A model generated the notes under the pieces. It saw nothing but the letters and a program-made list of their open reading frames with translations, was not told where the DNA came from and did no database searches. 64,000 bases of DNA from Ochotona curzoniae (taxonomy: Eukaryota; Chordata; Mammalia; Lagomorpha; Ochotonidae), in NCBI RefSeq assembly GCF_017591425.1, contig NW_024464918.1, positions 8,368,001-8,432,000 on the forward strand, read 5' to 3'. The position numbers were made by a program, and so were the translations under genes. This document shows positions 1-11,410 of the stretch, piece after piece. Each line of letters begins with the position of its first letter. Positions within the stretch are counted from its first letter, which is position 1.

Positions 1-540
1 TGACAGAAAATTGACGACTTTTTAATAAACATCACACAATCTGAGAGAAAGCAATATGTTACAACTTGGTAATTGTCATAGGTTTTGGTTTGACCTTTGA
101 TATAGCTGAGTCTTACCATAAAAGTAAAAATTAACCACAACTATGCAGTAAATCAGTATGCTTTGGTTAACTGATTTCCAAGGAATTTTCTTATTTTATT
201 AGCTCTCTGAAATTTATGGACACAGAGTTACTCACAAAAGTCTTCAGTCCCTAGTAACTGTAGCTAGGTGCCCATGGGCTGTTTGGTGGTGTTGCCATTT
301 TTTTCTTCTCTTGATAGCTTTTGCTGGGGATTATTTTATGAATATTTTCAAATAGTAAAACTTGGGCTTGATTTGATTCATTTTTATTTCATTTACAACT
401 TTTCTTCTATTTTTTCTTAAATCCTGCCTAACTGGCTGTAGTTTATTTTGCTGCTGCTAACTAGGCATGATGGAAACATAGATCAGTAACATGGACCTTC
501 TCTCAAATAGCTTCATATTTTCCTTTTAAATTATCCCATA
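1..540. other. AT-rich DNA, no gene seen
   Basis: No open reading frame, splice-flanked exon or RNA gene is recognisable. The text is T-rich on the plus strand and may be the continuation of the minus-strand L1 remnant that becomes recognisable from about 540, but I cannot align this part with confidence. Confidence 0.4.
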
Positions 541-1310
541 TAATTCAATATGTGGGGCTATCATTTTTATTCTGTTCAATTTTTAAAAACATATTCTTTG
601 ATTATAGGTTATTTACAAATAAATGAGTTAATTTGCAAACCTTTTGGGAATTATGTTATTAATAACTCATTGATAACTGATTTTATTGTCTTGGGTCATA
701 GTGTGCACTTCACAGAATCATACCTATTTCTGGATTTTAAGGAGGCCTAACCAGAATATAGTCAATAATAATGATGTTTCTACAATTTGAAAATAAAGTT
801 GATTTGGTGGGTTTTAGGTTTCATATTCTATAGGTGTCGATAATGTTATTACCAGACAGTGTTATATACATCTTTTATATTCTTGTTAGTATTTTTGTCT
901 CTCTTATCCTTTCCTCAGAAATTGGCCTTTTAATTTCTGAGTCTGAAATTTGATCTACTACTTTTGTGGGCCTTATAGGTGTTGTTTCTTGAATTTAATT
1001 TTAACAGATGAGCTATGCATAGGCTGAGGAATGCAATGACTTTTGAAAAAAAAATGGACTTTTTATCATTACTGAATACACCTTTTATCACCCGAATATT
1101 CTTTGTTTTGAAATTTTCTCTGTTGAGTATTAATTTAGCTATACCAGCTTTCTTTCTGTCATAGTGTGCATAATATAATTTTCCATCATTTTACTTCTGA
1201 TCTATTTTTATCTTGGTATTTAAAATGCATTTATTACTGACAGTATTTTTCCTTTTCCATCCTTCTGATAATCTTTCCCTTTAAATGTAATATTTTATTT
1301 ATTTACCATT
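540..1310 (-). mobile_element. Old L1 (L1M-type) fragment, ORF2 endonuclease region, antisense
   Basis: Read on the plus strand, the stretch around 1115-1290 (gagtattaatttagctatac, cagctttctttctgtcatag, tttaaaatgcatttattact) follows the well-known antisense text of the L1 ORF2 endonuclease domain. In less decayed copies this reads 'tctgatattaatatagctactccagctttc...tatttaaagtgcgtttcttgtagaca'. The part at 660-780 resembles the adjoining ORF2 text. All frames are broken, so this is a fossil. The subfamily is not resolved, and the left limit is uncertain. Confidence 0.65.
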
Positions 1311-2150
1311 CCTGGTGGAACTGGAAAGGATGTGCTGATGAAGGCATTGGAAGCACATTTTTTTTTTCCATTGGAAGCAATTAAAAAAAAAAAGATTTTC
1401 TTATCTATGTGAGCAATATAGACTTCACTGAAACAAGCACGGCTGTGAAAGATATAATGATGATATATTAATAAGTTTGTTAAACAGACATGATTTCTTT
1501 ATAGTAGTGTCTTCTGCTTCCAGACTGTTTTGACCCTTGGCTTATATTTTGTTACTGTTTTCCAAATAATATCCATTACATCCAGGTCTTCACATTCTCT
1601 ATCTTATGCTGAGGAACTTCCATATTTCCTATCACATATCTGATTATATCTGTGATTCTAGGGGTCAGATGGAAGCTCTGCATTTATGAGAAGCAAAGAA
1701 AAGGCACAGCTCTCTCTTTCCTTTTTTTCAATTAACTTTGCCAGAATTGCATTTCGTCAGTTTATTCACTACACATACGAACAAAAAACTAAAACCCAAT
1801 AAATCTGTTTTTAAAAATAGCAGTCTCCATGGAGTCAGTTCACATTTGGCTTCTGTGGAACACATCTGATTGCGGATGTGACAGATGTAAATTAATATGG
1901 TACTAAAAATGAACTAATTTAATGACCTATTTTCCTTTTACATGGCAGCATTTATTCTGAGTACACTGGAAGTTTTTGACAGATTGTACTTGCCACTCCT
2001 ACATTTGATAGCTCTAGCTGGCTTGCTATGCTACTGCAGTCAGAAGAGTGTGATGATTGCTTTAATAAGACCTCCCCTCCCCATAAAGGGCAACAGACAC
2101 AAAACCAGACAATTGGCATTTGTCACACTCAAGAGAAAAGGAAATATATT
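1310..2150. other. Single-copy-looking DNA, no gene seen
   Basis: No recognised repeat apart from short A and T runs near 1358-1392. A 70-codon frame at 1942-2154 carries no recognisable protein motif and runs into the L1 fragment at its 3' end, so I do not call it. Confidence 0.4.
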
Positions 2151-2960
2151 TTAGAGACACCCAAAGTAATGGCCAAAGATACCCTCAAGCCACGTATATG
2201 AGAAAGGATTAAAATCCAGAATACATCAAAAAATTTTAAAAAGTCAAGAGCAACAAATCCTGTCACAAGTACAGAAAGGACCTGAATGACAATTTTTAAG
2301 AAAAGCAATACAAATGTATGAAAACATGCTCAGTATCACTACGTGTAAGCACGAGCCAACCAGAACCACAGTGAGATGCCATTCCACGCTTTGGGTTACA
2401 GCTATCTGAAAGACAACAGCAAATGCTGGCAAGGATGTGGCCTGAAGGGACTCCTTTAGCTCTCAAGGGGAATAAAAACCAGCAGAGCCTCTGTGGAAAC
2501 AGTATGGAGATTAAACAAAAAAGAAAGAAACAGACTTTTCATTTGATACAATAATACCACTATCATGGAGATACCCAACAGACATAAACATAATACATAA
2601 AAGATATTCCTGCATCACAATGCTATTCAGTAATCTAACCAAAAACACCTTGGTTGATTACTTAATTTAGCTCTTATGAATAGTGCTGATATCTATTGAA
2701 ATCATTGATTATAGATAAAATATTGAAATATGTATGTATAACACATATCATATATATGAATAATATATAGTAAATGATATATATATATATGCATATATAT
2801 ATATACACACTAGAATGTTAATACTGGAATAATCTGGTGGAATATTATTCCATCACAAGAAGAATTAAATTCTATTACATAAAAGTAGTAGAAATGCAGG
2901 GCAAGATTTTGAGTGAAATAAACAAAACATAAAGAAAAGTACCTCATGTTTTTATTTATA
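2150..2960 (+). mobile_element. Old L1 fragment, 3' end of ORF2
   Basis: The order of landmarks is that of the C-terminal part of L1 ORF2. They are 'aaaatccagaatacatca' (2212), 'gacctgaatgacaattttta' (2280), 'gaaaacatgctcagtatcac' (2320), 'aaccacagtgagatgccatt' (2364), 'gctggcaaggatgtggcctg' (2425), 'ggaaacagtatggagatta' (2496), 'ggaatattattccatcacaa' (2840) and the terminal 'taggagctaaacttctg' (2964). Multiple indels and stops make it non-coding. An internal TA microsatellite has grown at 2776-2807. The sequence from 3000 onward no longer matches. Confidence 0.8.
2776..2807. repeat. (TA)n microsatellite
   Basis: Alternating TA interrupted by one GCA inside the L1 remnant. The same 100 bp is generally TA-rich. 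Confidence 0.8.
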
Positions 2961-2984
2961 TATAGGAGCTAAACTTCTGTAAAA

Positions 2985-4653
2985 ATTTCAAAAACACAAA
3001 AGCAGTTTTGCTGAAATACAGTGTTTTGTCAAACTTTGCTTTAAATATTTGTCAAATTTTTTTGACCATTCATTTTAAAAGCAGAGTTACAAAGAGAAAG
3101 AATTATATATTACTATAAATAATAGCATTATAAAATGATATTTCATCTAATATGATGATATGATTTTATTAGCATCTTGTTATTAATTTCTATTTTGATA
3201 ATAGATATTTCATATTGACATTTATCTTAAACATTACTAAACACCAATTATAGCAATAGACATAATAATTAAAATTCAAGGATATAACTATCACATATTA
3301 CTATCATTTTAATAATTTTGTTATTGTTTTAGAATTATTATGGATAAAGCTGAAAAAAATACTAGCTACTAACCAAAGAGTCATGTGTTTCAATATGAAT
3401 TTCAGCTTTTCTCTATCTGTGTATCTCTCAGCTTGTGTGTGTGTGTGTGTGAGACACTGCTTCAATCATCATGATGTTTGTAAATCTCAGTATTTTCCTT
3501 TGAAAAAATACAGCAAATGGTCTCTTAGATGTTTTGGGCCAACAGCCCATTATTGACATATTGACACTGGGTTTCTTACAGGCTATAGAACACTGTAGAT
3601 AAACTCATCTAACATTTCCTCATCTCTTCTGCTCATTTCTGAAGTGATTCCCAAGTTTGTTATTATACTGCTGCTCATTACTGTGAGTAAACATATAGGG
3701 GCCCCATGGCTCTAGAGGATCTTGGCATGTTTACAACATGTAGTATATTTCCAATTCATTTTTATCAGTGAAAGACTAAAGAATGGAAATGTGAACAAAA
3801 GGAAGCCAATGAGACATGATTCATGCACAGCAGAAACGGATCCCAGAAAAGGCTTCCTGCTATCAACAAAGACACCCAAGACGAAAGAGATTCGTCGCCC
3901 CTCTCTGATCATAGTCATATCTCAATGGTGATTAACTGCATAGAGAAGATCAAGTAATCAATATCCAAAACGTGACACTGTCACAGCAAGGAGAGTAAAG
4001 CTCAGAAAATCGCAAGACAGCAGAACATAAAGGTTGACAAACGGCTGGGGGCATGCATTTCATGTACGATACTAAACTACTGAGCTGAGGTTTTCTTTAG
4101 TAGAAAAAAACCCACCTGGCTGATACAATTACGACATATTGTGGGCATGAAGGAGGCAGATAGGTCCGGAAATCTAGCTGGAAGTGAGTAGGACGCTGTG
4201 ATTAGGGATTCAAAGTTGATTTTGATATTTCCCTTTCTATGGACCTGTAACTATTAGTTAAAAAGCAAGTTTTGCTGAATTATTCATTGAGTATTAAAGC
4301 ATCGTTATAAAAAAGTCTGAAAATCTGGATCTCATAAAACACAGAAGTAGAAGAGAAAAAAATACATAACAAGCATTATTCAAAACGAATGTACTAAATT
4401 CTTGCTCAGGGTTTGTCTGAGAAGAGCAGTGAATTCAGAAGAGTTGTGTTTCAATATTAATTAAGAGAAGTGGTATTTTTATGAAAATCTTACTTAGCGA
4501 CTAATCATTAATCTAGACCATTCAGATTCACTGTGTCTTGCTGTAGAAGAAAAAAAAGTCAAACAGTTAAAACACACTTAGTATAATAAAGTTTTAAAAA
4601 ATGCCCAGAGAGTAAAAAGGAAAAAATTTTCAAACAAAGCAAGGACCTTGAAT
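2985..4653. other. AT-rich DNA without recognised gene
   Basis: This is strongly AT-rich at 3040-3360 and mixed afterwards. A (GT)9 microsatellite lies at 3434-3452. Overlapping frames of about 68 codons on both strands at 3712-3931 show no family resemblance. I see no conserved-looking block and no full repeat. Confidence 0.4.
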
Positions 4654-4667
4654 AAGAACAAACACGG
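4654..4667. repeat. Target-site duplication, left copy
   Basis: The 14 bases aagaacaaacacgg recur as aagaacaaatatgg at 4997-5010, with two C/T differences. The two copies exactly bracket the CSINE between them, as expected for L1-machinery insertion. Confidence 0.85.
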
Positions 4668-4996
4668 TTGGGCCTGTCATGGTAGCCTAGTGGCTAAAGT
4701 CCTCGCCTTACACACACCAGGATCCCATATCGGTGCTGGTTGTAATCCCAGCAGCCCTGCTTCTCATCCAACACCCTGCTTGTGGCCTGGGAAAGCAGTT
4801 GAGGACGGCCCAAAGCCTTGGGACCCTGCACCCACATCGGAGACCAAGAAGTGGCTCTGGAATTCTGGCTTCAGGTCAGCGTAGCTCTGGCCATTGTGGC
4901 TGTTTGGGGAGTGAATCACTGGATGGAAGATCTTCCTTTCTGTCTCCTCTCTGTATATATGACTTTCAAATGAAAACAAAATAAATTTTAAAAATA
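4668..4996 (+). mobile_element. Young CSINE (pika-type), full length
   Basis: This is a complete tRNA-related SINE. It has the 5' 'gggcctgtcatggtagccta' with polymerase III A-box-like region, the body 'cccaaagccttgggaccctg', the 3' 'ggaagatcttcctttctgtc', and a terminal 'ataaattttaaaaataa' tail. Good target-site duplications flank it. The 78- and 83-codon frames at 4648-4984 lie inside the SINE and are not genes. Confidence 0.95.
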
Positions 4997-5250
4997 AAGA
5001 ACAAATATGGCTTCAAAATTTTAAACGTTCTCATACTGTGGTTCATTTTAACTTATTGGCAATGTGTGGGATTAGAAGATCAGAAACACACACACATACA
5101 TGCACACACGTGAAGACAGGGAAATTGCCAGAAAGGAAACCTAAAACACAAAGGATATTCTCTAAAGTGCATAGTTAGTATACCACATCAGTCTTATCCA
5201 AAGCCAGTCGGTGGCTTACTGGCGACAGGAACACCAATGCAGCTAGTGAG

Positions 5251-5258
5251 TGCACGCG

Positions 5259-5305
<47 letters not shown>
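5251..5305. repeat. (CA)n/(CG) alternating purine-pyrimidine microsatellite
   Basis: A 55-base run of alternating pyrimidine and purine. It starts with CG-containing steps (gcacgcgcac, acgcgcgcac) and continues as pure CA. The 62-codon minus frame over it, encoding a CVCVCV run, is a repeat artefact. Confidence 0.95.
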
Positions 5306-5307
<2 letters not shown>

Positions 5308-6224
5308 TTCAGTAACAGTAAAGCTCCCAGCCACCCAAAATTCACTTTGTTGAAGTTCATCAATCAACTAGCACAACATTCTGCTGGAATGACACATTCA
5401 CATTTTTTGGCTAAAATCGCCCCCGCCCACCTCCCTCCCATTTTTTTTTTTAATGTGGCATTTGGCAACAAGTTCTTTTTCTCCTGCTTTTTTTGCATTC
5501 AGTGTTTGCTCAGGTAGTAATATTTCTCTGCTACCTCTACCTCCAACTCCCGTGCTTCTTGCCTTTTTGAATGGCTTGCTCTGTCTTGAAATGTCAAGTC
5601 TCACTGTGCAATTATGTAATTCAACTTCTACACAAATTGGACGATTATGCAATTAGCAAAACCCTTTAGGTTTTAGCTGTTAGTTGCTTATGCTTTCACT
5701 GATAGCCATGACTGGATAATGCTGAATAAAGCTCTTTTCACAAAAGTGGTCCACGTCTTCTAGATGTTTTCAAAAGCCCATCACCCGTAAGATCTTCCTC
5801 AGAACCTGCTTTATTGTTCTTACCTTTGTTTCTCAACTCCACGGGTTAGCATTACCCCAAGAGGATGCTAGCTGAATTCTGTGCCACAGCAAATTTCCTC
5901 CTAGTGAAAGGATTGCTAATCACATTCACTTTCAACAGTGACTCTGGATTGTTCCTCCACTTACTATTTCATGACTGCTTTGTGACACACCTTATTGGAG
6001 CTGATGAAAAAAAAATGAAAAAAAAATAGGAGAAACAAAAAATAAGTTTCAACAAAATTGCTACAGCTGAGAGGAATTATAGCCAAGCAAACACTTGTCA
6101 GCCATGACTCATATAACATGCGCATACGGAAAGCAATGGCCAAAAATTAATGATTTTAGTCCTGCAACAATTAGACAAACATTTGAGACAGCTACACATT
6201 GAACACCAAAAGAAGCAAAAAAAG
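5306..6224. other. Single-copy-looking DNA, no gene seen
   Basis: Frames of 84 codons (minus, 5398-5652) and 67 codons (plus, 5453-5656) overlap on opposite strands and have no recognisable motif. No known repeat is evident. A-rich runs occur at 6006-6045. Confidence 0.4.
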
Positions 6225-6258
6225 ACATTTTAACAAAAAAATTTTTTTGTTAAAATGT
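6225..6258. repeat. Perfect 34-bp palindrome
   Basis: The left arm acattttaacaaaaaaa is followed immediately by its exact reverse complement, with no spacer and no mismatch. It can form a 17-bp cruciform stem. It falls inside a short plus-strand frame that has no protein resemblance. Confidence 0.95.
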
Positions 6259-6609
6259 TATTTAGCACAAGAAAATGAAAAGTGGATATCGAATCCAGAA
6301 TCTAGCTGGAAACAGATGCAACAAATCCTGTCCAAGTGTCCTCAAACTAGTCATATAGTATTAAAAATAAGTTCCAGGATTAGGATTAAGAATCATCTCT
6401 AAAGGACAGTTCACAAGAAAGCAAAATAGAGGAAAGAAAGACAAAAAGAAAAACCTCCCATAATCTCAAACTACTCTTACCATCTAAAATAATAAAGAAA
6501 CAACAGCAAATTTATGTATAAACCAGACCAGCACTTTCAGATGTTCCCAATGCTTTCCTTTATTATTCATTATTCCTCTAAGAATAAACAGGAAGGCTTA
6601 CTTAATGAA

Positions 6610-7560
6610 ATCCAATAATCCATTTTTACCTGCTGCTCTATTTAGTTATATCTTTGTGATTTACTTTATAGTGCTCACTCTAGTGTTTACACGAGGCATC
6701 CTGAACGTATCACACTGCCATAAATTAATATTATACCACTTGATACCAGTCCAGTATGCCCTACAATATGTTAATATCATGGTGACACATATCATATATG
6801 CATATATTATGAACCATAAAATATCATTTTTCTTGAAAATCACATATTGTCTACTGAAACAATGTTAAATGCAGATTAACTATTTATCATACATGTTTAT
6901 AATTTCCAAGATTATATTGCCTATTATAAATCCCTTTCCTTTAGTCTGAATTTTTTTTTCTAAAAATTCAGAGGTGACACATATTTTTAGATTTTATCTA
7001 TTTTTAGATATCTTGATTTACTTTCATGTTTATAACGTGTTTTTACTGGACATAGAATTGAAGGTTGATAGCACCATAAAAATCTACTCCATGGTTTTCT
7101 GGCTGGTAAGTGTCTTTGCATGCCTTGCTACATTTCTTCACCTGCTTGACTAACATTTTCCTCCTTCATCATTGATTTTCAGTTATTAGGCTTGGGTGAT
7201 CATCCCATCCCCATCCTATGTGTACCACTCAGGCTTTGTTGCAAATCTGTCTCTTCCCTTCTCTGCTAATTAACTGCTACCTCTGTTCTCAGTTTCCCCG
7301 ATTCCTCCCTTTATTGGGTCACATTGTTCTATTCTTTCGTAGGTATGGGAATCTTTTATTAAATGCTTGACAGTTGAATGGGATAGTAGGGATAGTCTAA
7401 ACTGATGCCTTTAAAAAAAAGTTTTGTATTCTATTTGGTGTTCAGTTAACTTACTGATGATTCTGATTGATTCTGAAGAAGCTGAATTGTATGTTTTGGT
7501 AGGACAAGTTTAGAATTATCTTTATTCTGGAACTGGTACTCCTTTGCTACTAAGGTAAGC
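6610..7560 (-). mobile_element. Old L1 fragment, 5' region (5' UTR/ORF1 side), antisense
   Basis: Plus-strand text follows the antisense of old L1 5' regions. It reads 'ctcactctagtgtttacacg' (6674), a segment around 6730 with 'attatacca' resembling 'taatattataccacttcacat', 'actggacatagaattgaagg' (7046) resembling 'gctggatatagaattcttgg', 'ggttttctggctgg' (7093), and 'attaaatgcttgacagttga' (7358) resembling the 'gttgaaaactggacattt' block. It is heavily decayed, and the subfamily and limits are uncertain. Confidence 0.6.
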
Positions 7561-8147
7561 CTATCGAAGGACAGTAATGAACATGGTAATCTCCTTGCTC
7601 GATGGTAACTAAATTCAATCTCTTCCAGAGTTCTGTAACTGCTCTTTCCTGCCAGGATATTTGGTGTCTTCTCTTGAGCATGTACTGTATGGTATTGGAC
7701 CAAACCACTAAAGTATACAAGTGCAGTATTTGGGTCACTTTCTGTACAGCTGCCTCCTCTTCTGTGGCCTGTCTCATAATTTATAGTTGCCTGTGACGTT
7801 TCAAATTCAGGAATCTCAGACTTTCAACTTTTTCAGCTGAATGATCATTTTGACTGAGCAAATCACATGAACTATACAAACCCAGCTTGCAGTGTGAACA
7901 CAGATTCCAGCCAAACACTGGAATATCTGAGACTTTATCTCATATACTGCATTTTACATTCCCTGGATTCTAAAATTTTCCAGGATTCACAGTATTAATT
8001 GGGGAAGGAAGAGTTTTCAACACAAATGATTTACTTCCAAACATGCTATACTTTTCACAGGAATCTTCTTTTTTTCAGCATATCTACTTGTACCAACACA
8101 TGAAAAGATCAATTAAATGTGCGACATATTTCTGAAACTCTTGGAGG
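7560..8147. other. Single-copy-looking DNA, no gene seen
   Basis: Overlapping small frames on both strands (7446-7796) show no recognisable protein. The region 7850-8000 has an imperfect 'ccag...ctgg' rich character but matches no repeat I can name. Confidence 0.35.
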
Positions 8148-8400
8148 GATATCTTAGTCCTTTCTGTGCTGCTATAACAAGACCAATCTAAATATTTAGG
8201 TACTTTCACAAGAACAGAAGCTGACTTGGCTCATGGTTCTAGAGGCAAGGAAATGAGGGGGGCTGCTTCTCATGAGGGCACAATATGGAGGAAGACATTG
8301 TGTGTAAACAGAAGGACAGACAGACAAAGGTGAAACACAGAGTCAAGTTCAATAGAACCATAAAAGACAGAGATAATGTCTCCTGATGGAAAAAGACAGG
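8148..8400 (-). mobile_element. MaLR (MST/MLT1-like) LTR remnant
   Basis: The plus strand begins 'tcttagtcctttctgtgctg' then 'ctataacaag', followed by 'tggctcatggttctagaggc' and 'catgagggcacaatatgg'. This is the antisense of the 3' half of MST/MLT1-type LTRs of the ERVL-MaLR group ('tagtctgttttgtgctgctataac...cacagttctggaggc'). Only part of the LTR is present, with no internal retroviral coding sequence, so it is an old solo LTR fragment with no coding capacity. Confidence 0.75.
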
Positions 8401-10380
8401 CACGACTGCTTTCCATTAAGATCTGGGTTATCTAAACCAGGAGTATTTTCCTATAACATGTACACTGTGTATGCAGTTATTCCTTATATTACTCAGCGGG
8501 ACTTGGAACTTTATTAACCGGCATAAGAAATGCTGATAGCAACTGGTTGTTTCTACTGTTACGAGAAATGAAATTATTTTTCTCTGATCTTGAACTCTTA
8601 CGTCTTCTACTAGAATACAGGAAGGCAAAAATTAACATTTCTTGAAAGTAAGCATGTATCTTTTTTGGAATAATTTGGTCTCTGTGTATCCTAAAGACTG
8701 AAAGCTAGATCTCATATGACCGTGGCTAGCACATGGATGTAATTAAACTATTTCCCTTTACTATTTTGGAGTCTCATAACAAAGGACATAAGTATTCAAG
8801 ATTAAGATTCTAATATATTTTGTATTTATTTCTTAGGAAACAATAAGATGAATGGAAGAAGTGAAATACATGCTGTATTTAAATCCATACTCTTAAAATA
8901 TATTTTTGTTTTAGTTAAAAAAAACTATTCTAAGAAAAATCCATTTTTGTGAAGAAATAGTTAACCTCCTGGCTGTTATATGTGACATAAATAAAATCAG
9001 TACATCTTTCAAATTAGCATTGATTTTTAACTAAATATGAAATAAAAATAAGGCAGTCAATCACCTTCAGAATAACATATTTCTCTACAAATTCCAGTAT
9101 ATATCTTCTTTTATATTTTTCAATCTTAAAGAGAAAAGCTACATATCTATTCTATCCATTTCCACAAACTAAAAGCTTTTAACATCCTTGTTAGAGTTTC
9201 CAAATCAAGAATGATGACATGCACTTAATTAATTAGTGAGATCATTTAAACAGTGTCCTTAGAGAAAATTTTTCCTTGTTCTCAATTTACCTAACAGGTC
9301 TGAAGACATTTAACCAATACTTAGTGCCGTCTATCTTTACAGTAAAAGATAAGAATTCAGCTATAACTTTAGGAATCGCAACATCTTGCAGATATATGAG
9401 CATTTATTTTCACTAGGTCAGATTTAGTCCTTTTATTTTCACATTAAACACATACAGAGGACAAGAGCTCTCAGAGTACTTCTAATGACCACTGGGCTGT
9501 CTATGAGTCCCTGACAATCTCATACAGTACAAAATCTGCCTTTGCTCCATTTAACCATGTTGTAAATGAATCCATTTTTCTCTTGAGAATTAACTTCAGA
9601 TCAGCTTCTCAAGGAGGGAAACCAAAGCAAAAATACAAATCAGAAATTTATTTTAGAACTTTTAATTCAGCAATACTTTTCTTTTCCATGCTAATGAAAC
9701 ACAGAGCATGGAAGAGACCTGCCCACAGCTTCTACAGCCAGTATGGGGTCTTCCCAAGCATCCACACAACATTCCCTAAGTCTCATAGATCCTTATGCTT
9801 TCTCCCTACGTTTCAAAAGACTCATCATTACTATTTAGGATTTAAAGAGTTGGGAAGGGACTGCACTTTTTTTTTTCACATTTAACAAACAAAAGACTAA
9901 TGTGTTGTATTCAAAGGAATAAGCCAAGAAATTTTAATTTAAGCCAGACTTATGAGTGTTCCAATAGAAAACTTTATTGGATTTTCAATTATAATTAACA
10001 GAATAATAACTAAAGAAGTAAACAGAAACAGAAATGACTCTATTATCAAACACCTGCTTCATAATAATTTGAACAACAAAATGTTTTTTAGTCTCCCACT
10101 TATTTATAATCCTGGCATGTTTTTCAAAAATCCTGTCTATGTATCAATCTGCTTAATTATTTTATAGCTCTCCATGAGACAAAAACAGCTCAAAAAATAA
10201 TCTGATCCAGGTGACAAACTAGCAGCTACAAGTCCATTACTAATAGATCTGTCTATGCAAGTAGAGCTTAAAGTGTAGGCAAATGGAAAAGCTTGTGAAG
10301 TTCCTATGAATTAAATCCTCAGCTAAAGGGTCTTGTAATGACCTCAAAATATCAATTTAGGACTGAGATTCAGTGGATTC
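8400..10380. other. AT-rich single-copy-looking DNA, no gene seen
   Basis: No repeat family is recognised over about 2 kb. The longest frame, 100 codons at 9583-9885 (plus), begins in low-complexity DNA, shows no recognisable fold or motif, and has no splice context I can defend. The interval 9900-10200 is AT-rich. Confidence 0.4.
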
Positions 10381-10970
10381 ACAGTAATCTTACCAGTGAA
10401 AGGTGGGAATGATTTGGAAACTATCTTTGCAGAGCTTATGCTGAATAAAAGCAAGCGTCTGCCATTTTCCCACAAAGGAGGCTATGTACAATTTTCATTT
10501 GGCATCCTAACAATCTTATATTTGGTTTGAGCAGTACATTTTCATTTCATTCATCATTTAAAGACAGATAATCAGAAAGTCATTACACTGGCCCACTCCA
10601 GACCCTGCGCTCGATTGTATCGTAATTGAGCACCGCAGAGCGTGTGCCAGATCTAATGGATAATGAATATATTATGTCAGTAGAACCGCCTCAGTGAAGC
10701 TCCTGGGGAATAGACAGAGGGGGCTCTGGTGATGACATATAGGGTCACAGATGTTGTGCCGATTTACTGATGGAATGATTGTGTAATTAGGTAATCAATG
10801 GTGGGTAATGCACTGTTATGGGCATCTTACCCTGAAATTGGAATGAGTGTATGATGGACAAGTCACCATTTATTGAATGTGATTTAGAAAGACCAGAATT
10901 TCTTGGTTTTGAGTGTACAGCTATTGTTGCTATTAAAGATTACATCTCTTGGGATAGAAAGTTTAAGATG
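10380..10970. promoter_or_regulatory. Candidate conserved non-coding element (enhancer-like)
   Basis: This block is repeat-free. Its middle (about 10590-10760) is visibly richer in G+C than its flanks and keeps seven CpG dinucleotides in about 160 bases, while the surrounding kilobases have almost none. It carries homeodomain-type sites: TAATTA at 10784-10789, flanked by TGATTG (10776-10781) and ATCAAT (10794-10799), plus gtaattga near 10622 and an ATAAT/ATTAT cluster at 10660-10677. Open frames are absent, so a protein-coding exon is unlikely. Enhancer function is an inference, and the gene it would serve cannot be read from the window. Confidence 0.5.
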
Positions 10971-11239
10971 TAGATATGAGCCTTATAAAACTACAATGAA
11001 ACTACAGCACAGCCTTTATGTTGTCTTCTTGTCAGAGCTGTGACAAACCTCATTTTCCTTAGAATAATGACAGTAATGAAAAAAACCTAGTCATATTCCA
11101 CAATAGTTCAACTAGGAAATACTTTCATTTCTTATTAACAATATTCAGAACTTTGTCAGACTTAAGTTATATTTCAGGACATAATAACAATGAGTCAGCA
11201 ACAGAAATCAAAATTGTTTTGAAAACTACTGAGTCTTCT

Positions 11240-11410
11240 GAAACTTCAGATATCTTAATATGCTTTACACATATTATCTCACTCATTCAAAACAGCTCTA
11301 GTAGATATTACTATCTTCATGTTACAGATGTGTAGACTAAAGCATCCATTAATCTAGCAATTTGTCAAAGCCATAATGTAGAAGGCCGAGTCAGTACTCC
11401 AAATGACTGT
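11240..11410 (-). mobile_element. MIR fragment
   Basis: Antisense MIR text runs 'atgctttacacatattatct', 'ctcactcattcaaaacagct', then 'agtagatattactatcttca' and 'tgttacagatgtgtagac'. It corresponds to the core 'catttaatcctcacaacaaccctatgaggtaggtactattatt...ttttacagatgagg'. This is an ancient mammal-wide SINE. Confidence 0.8.

Noticed and set aside
5175..5363. Cysteine-valine-rich small protein
   Set aside because: The CVCVCV run is the translation of the CA microsatellite.
8148..8400. Functional retroviral element
   Set aside because: Only part of an old MaLR-type LTR is present. There is no internal coding sequence.
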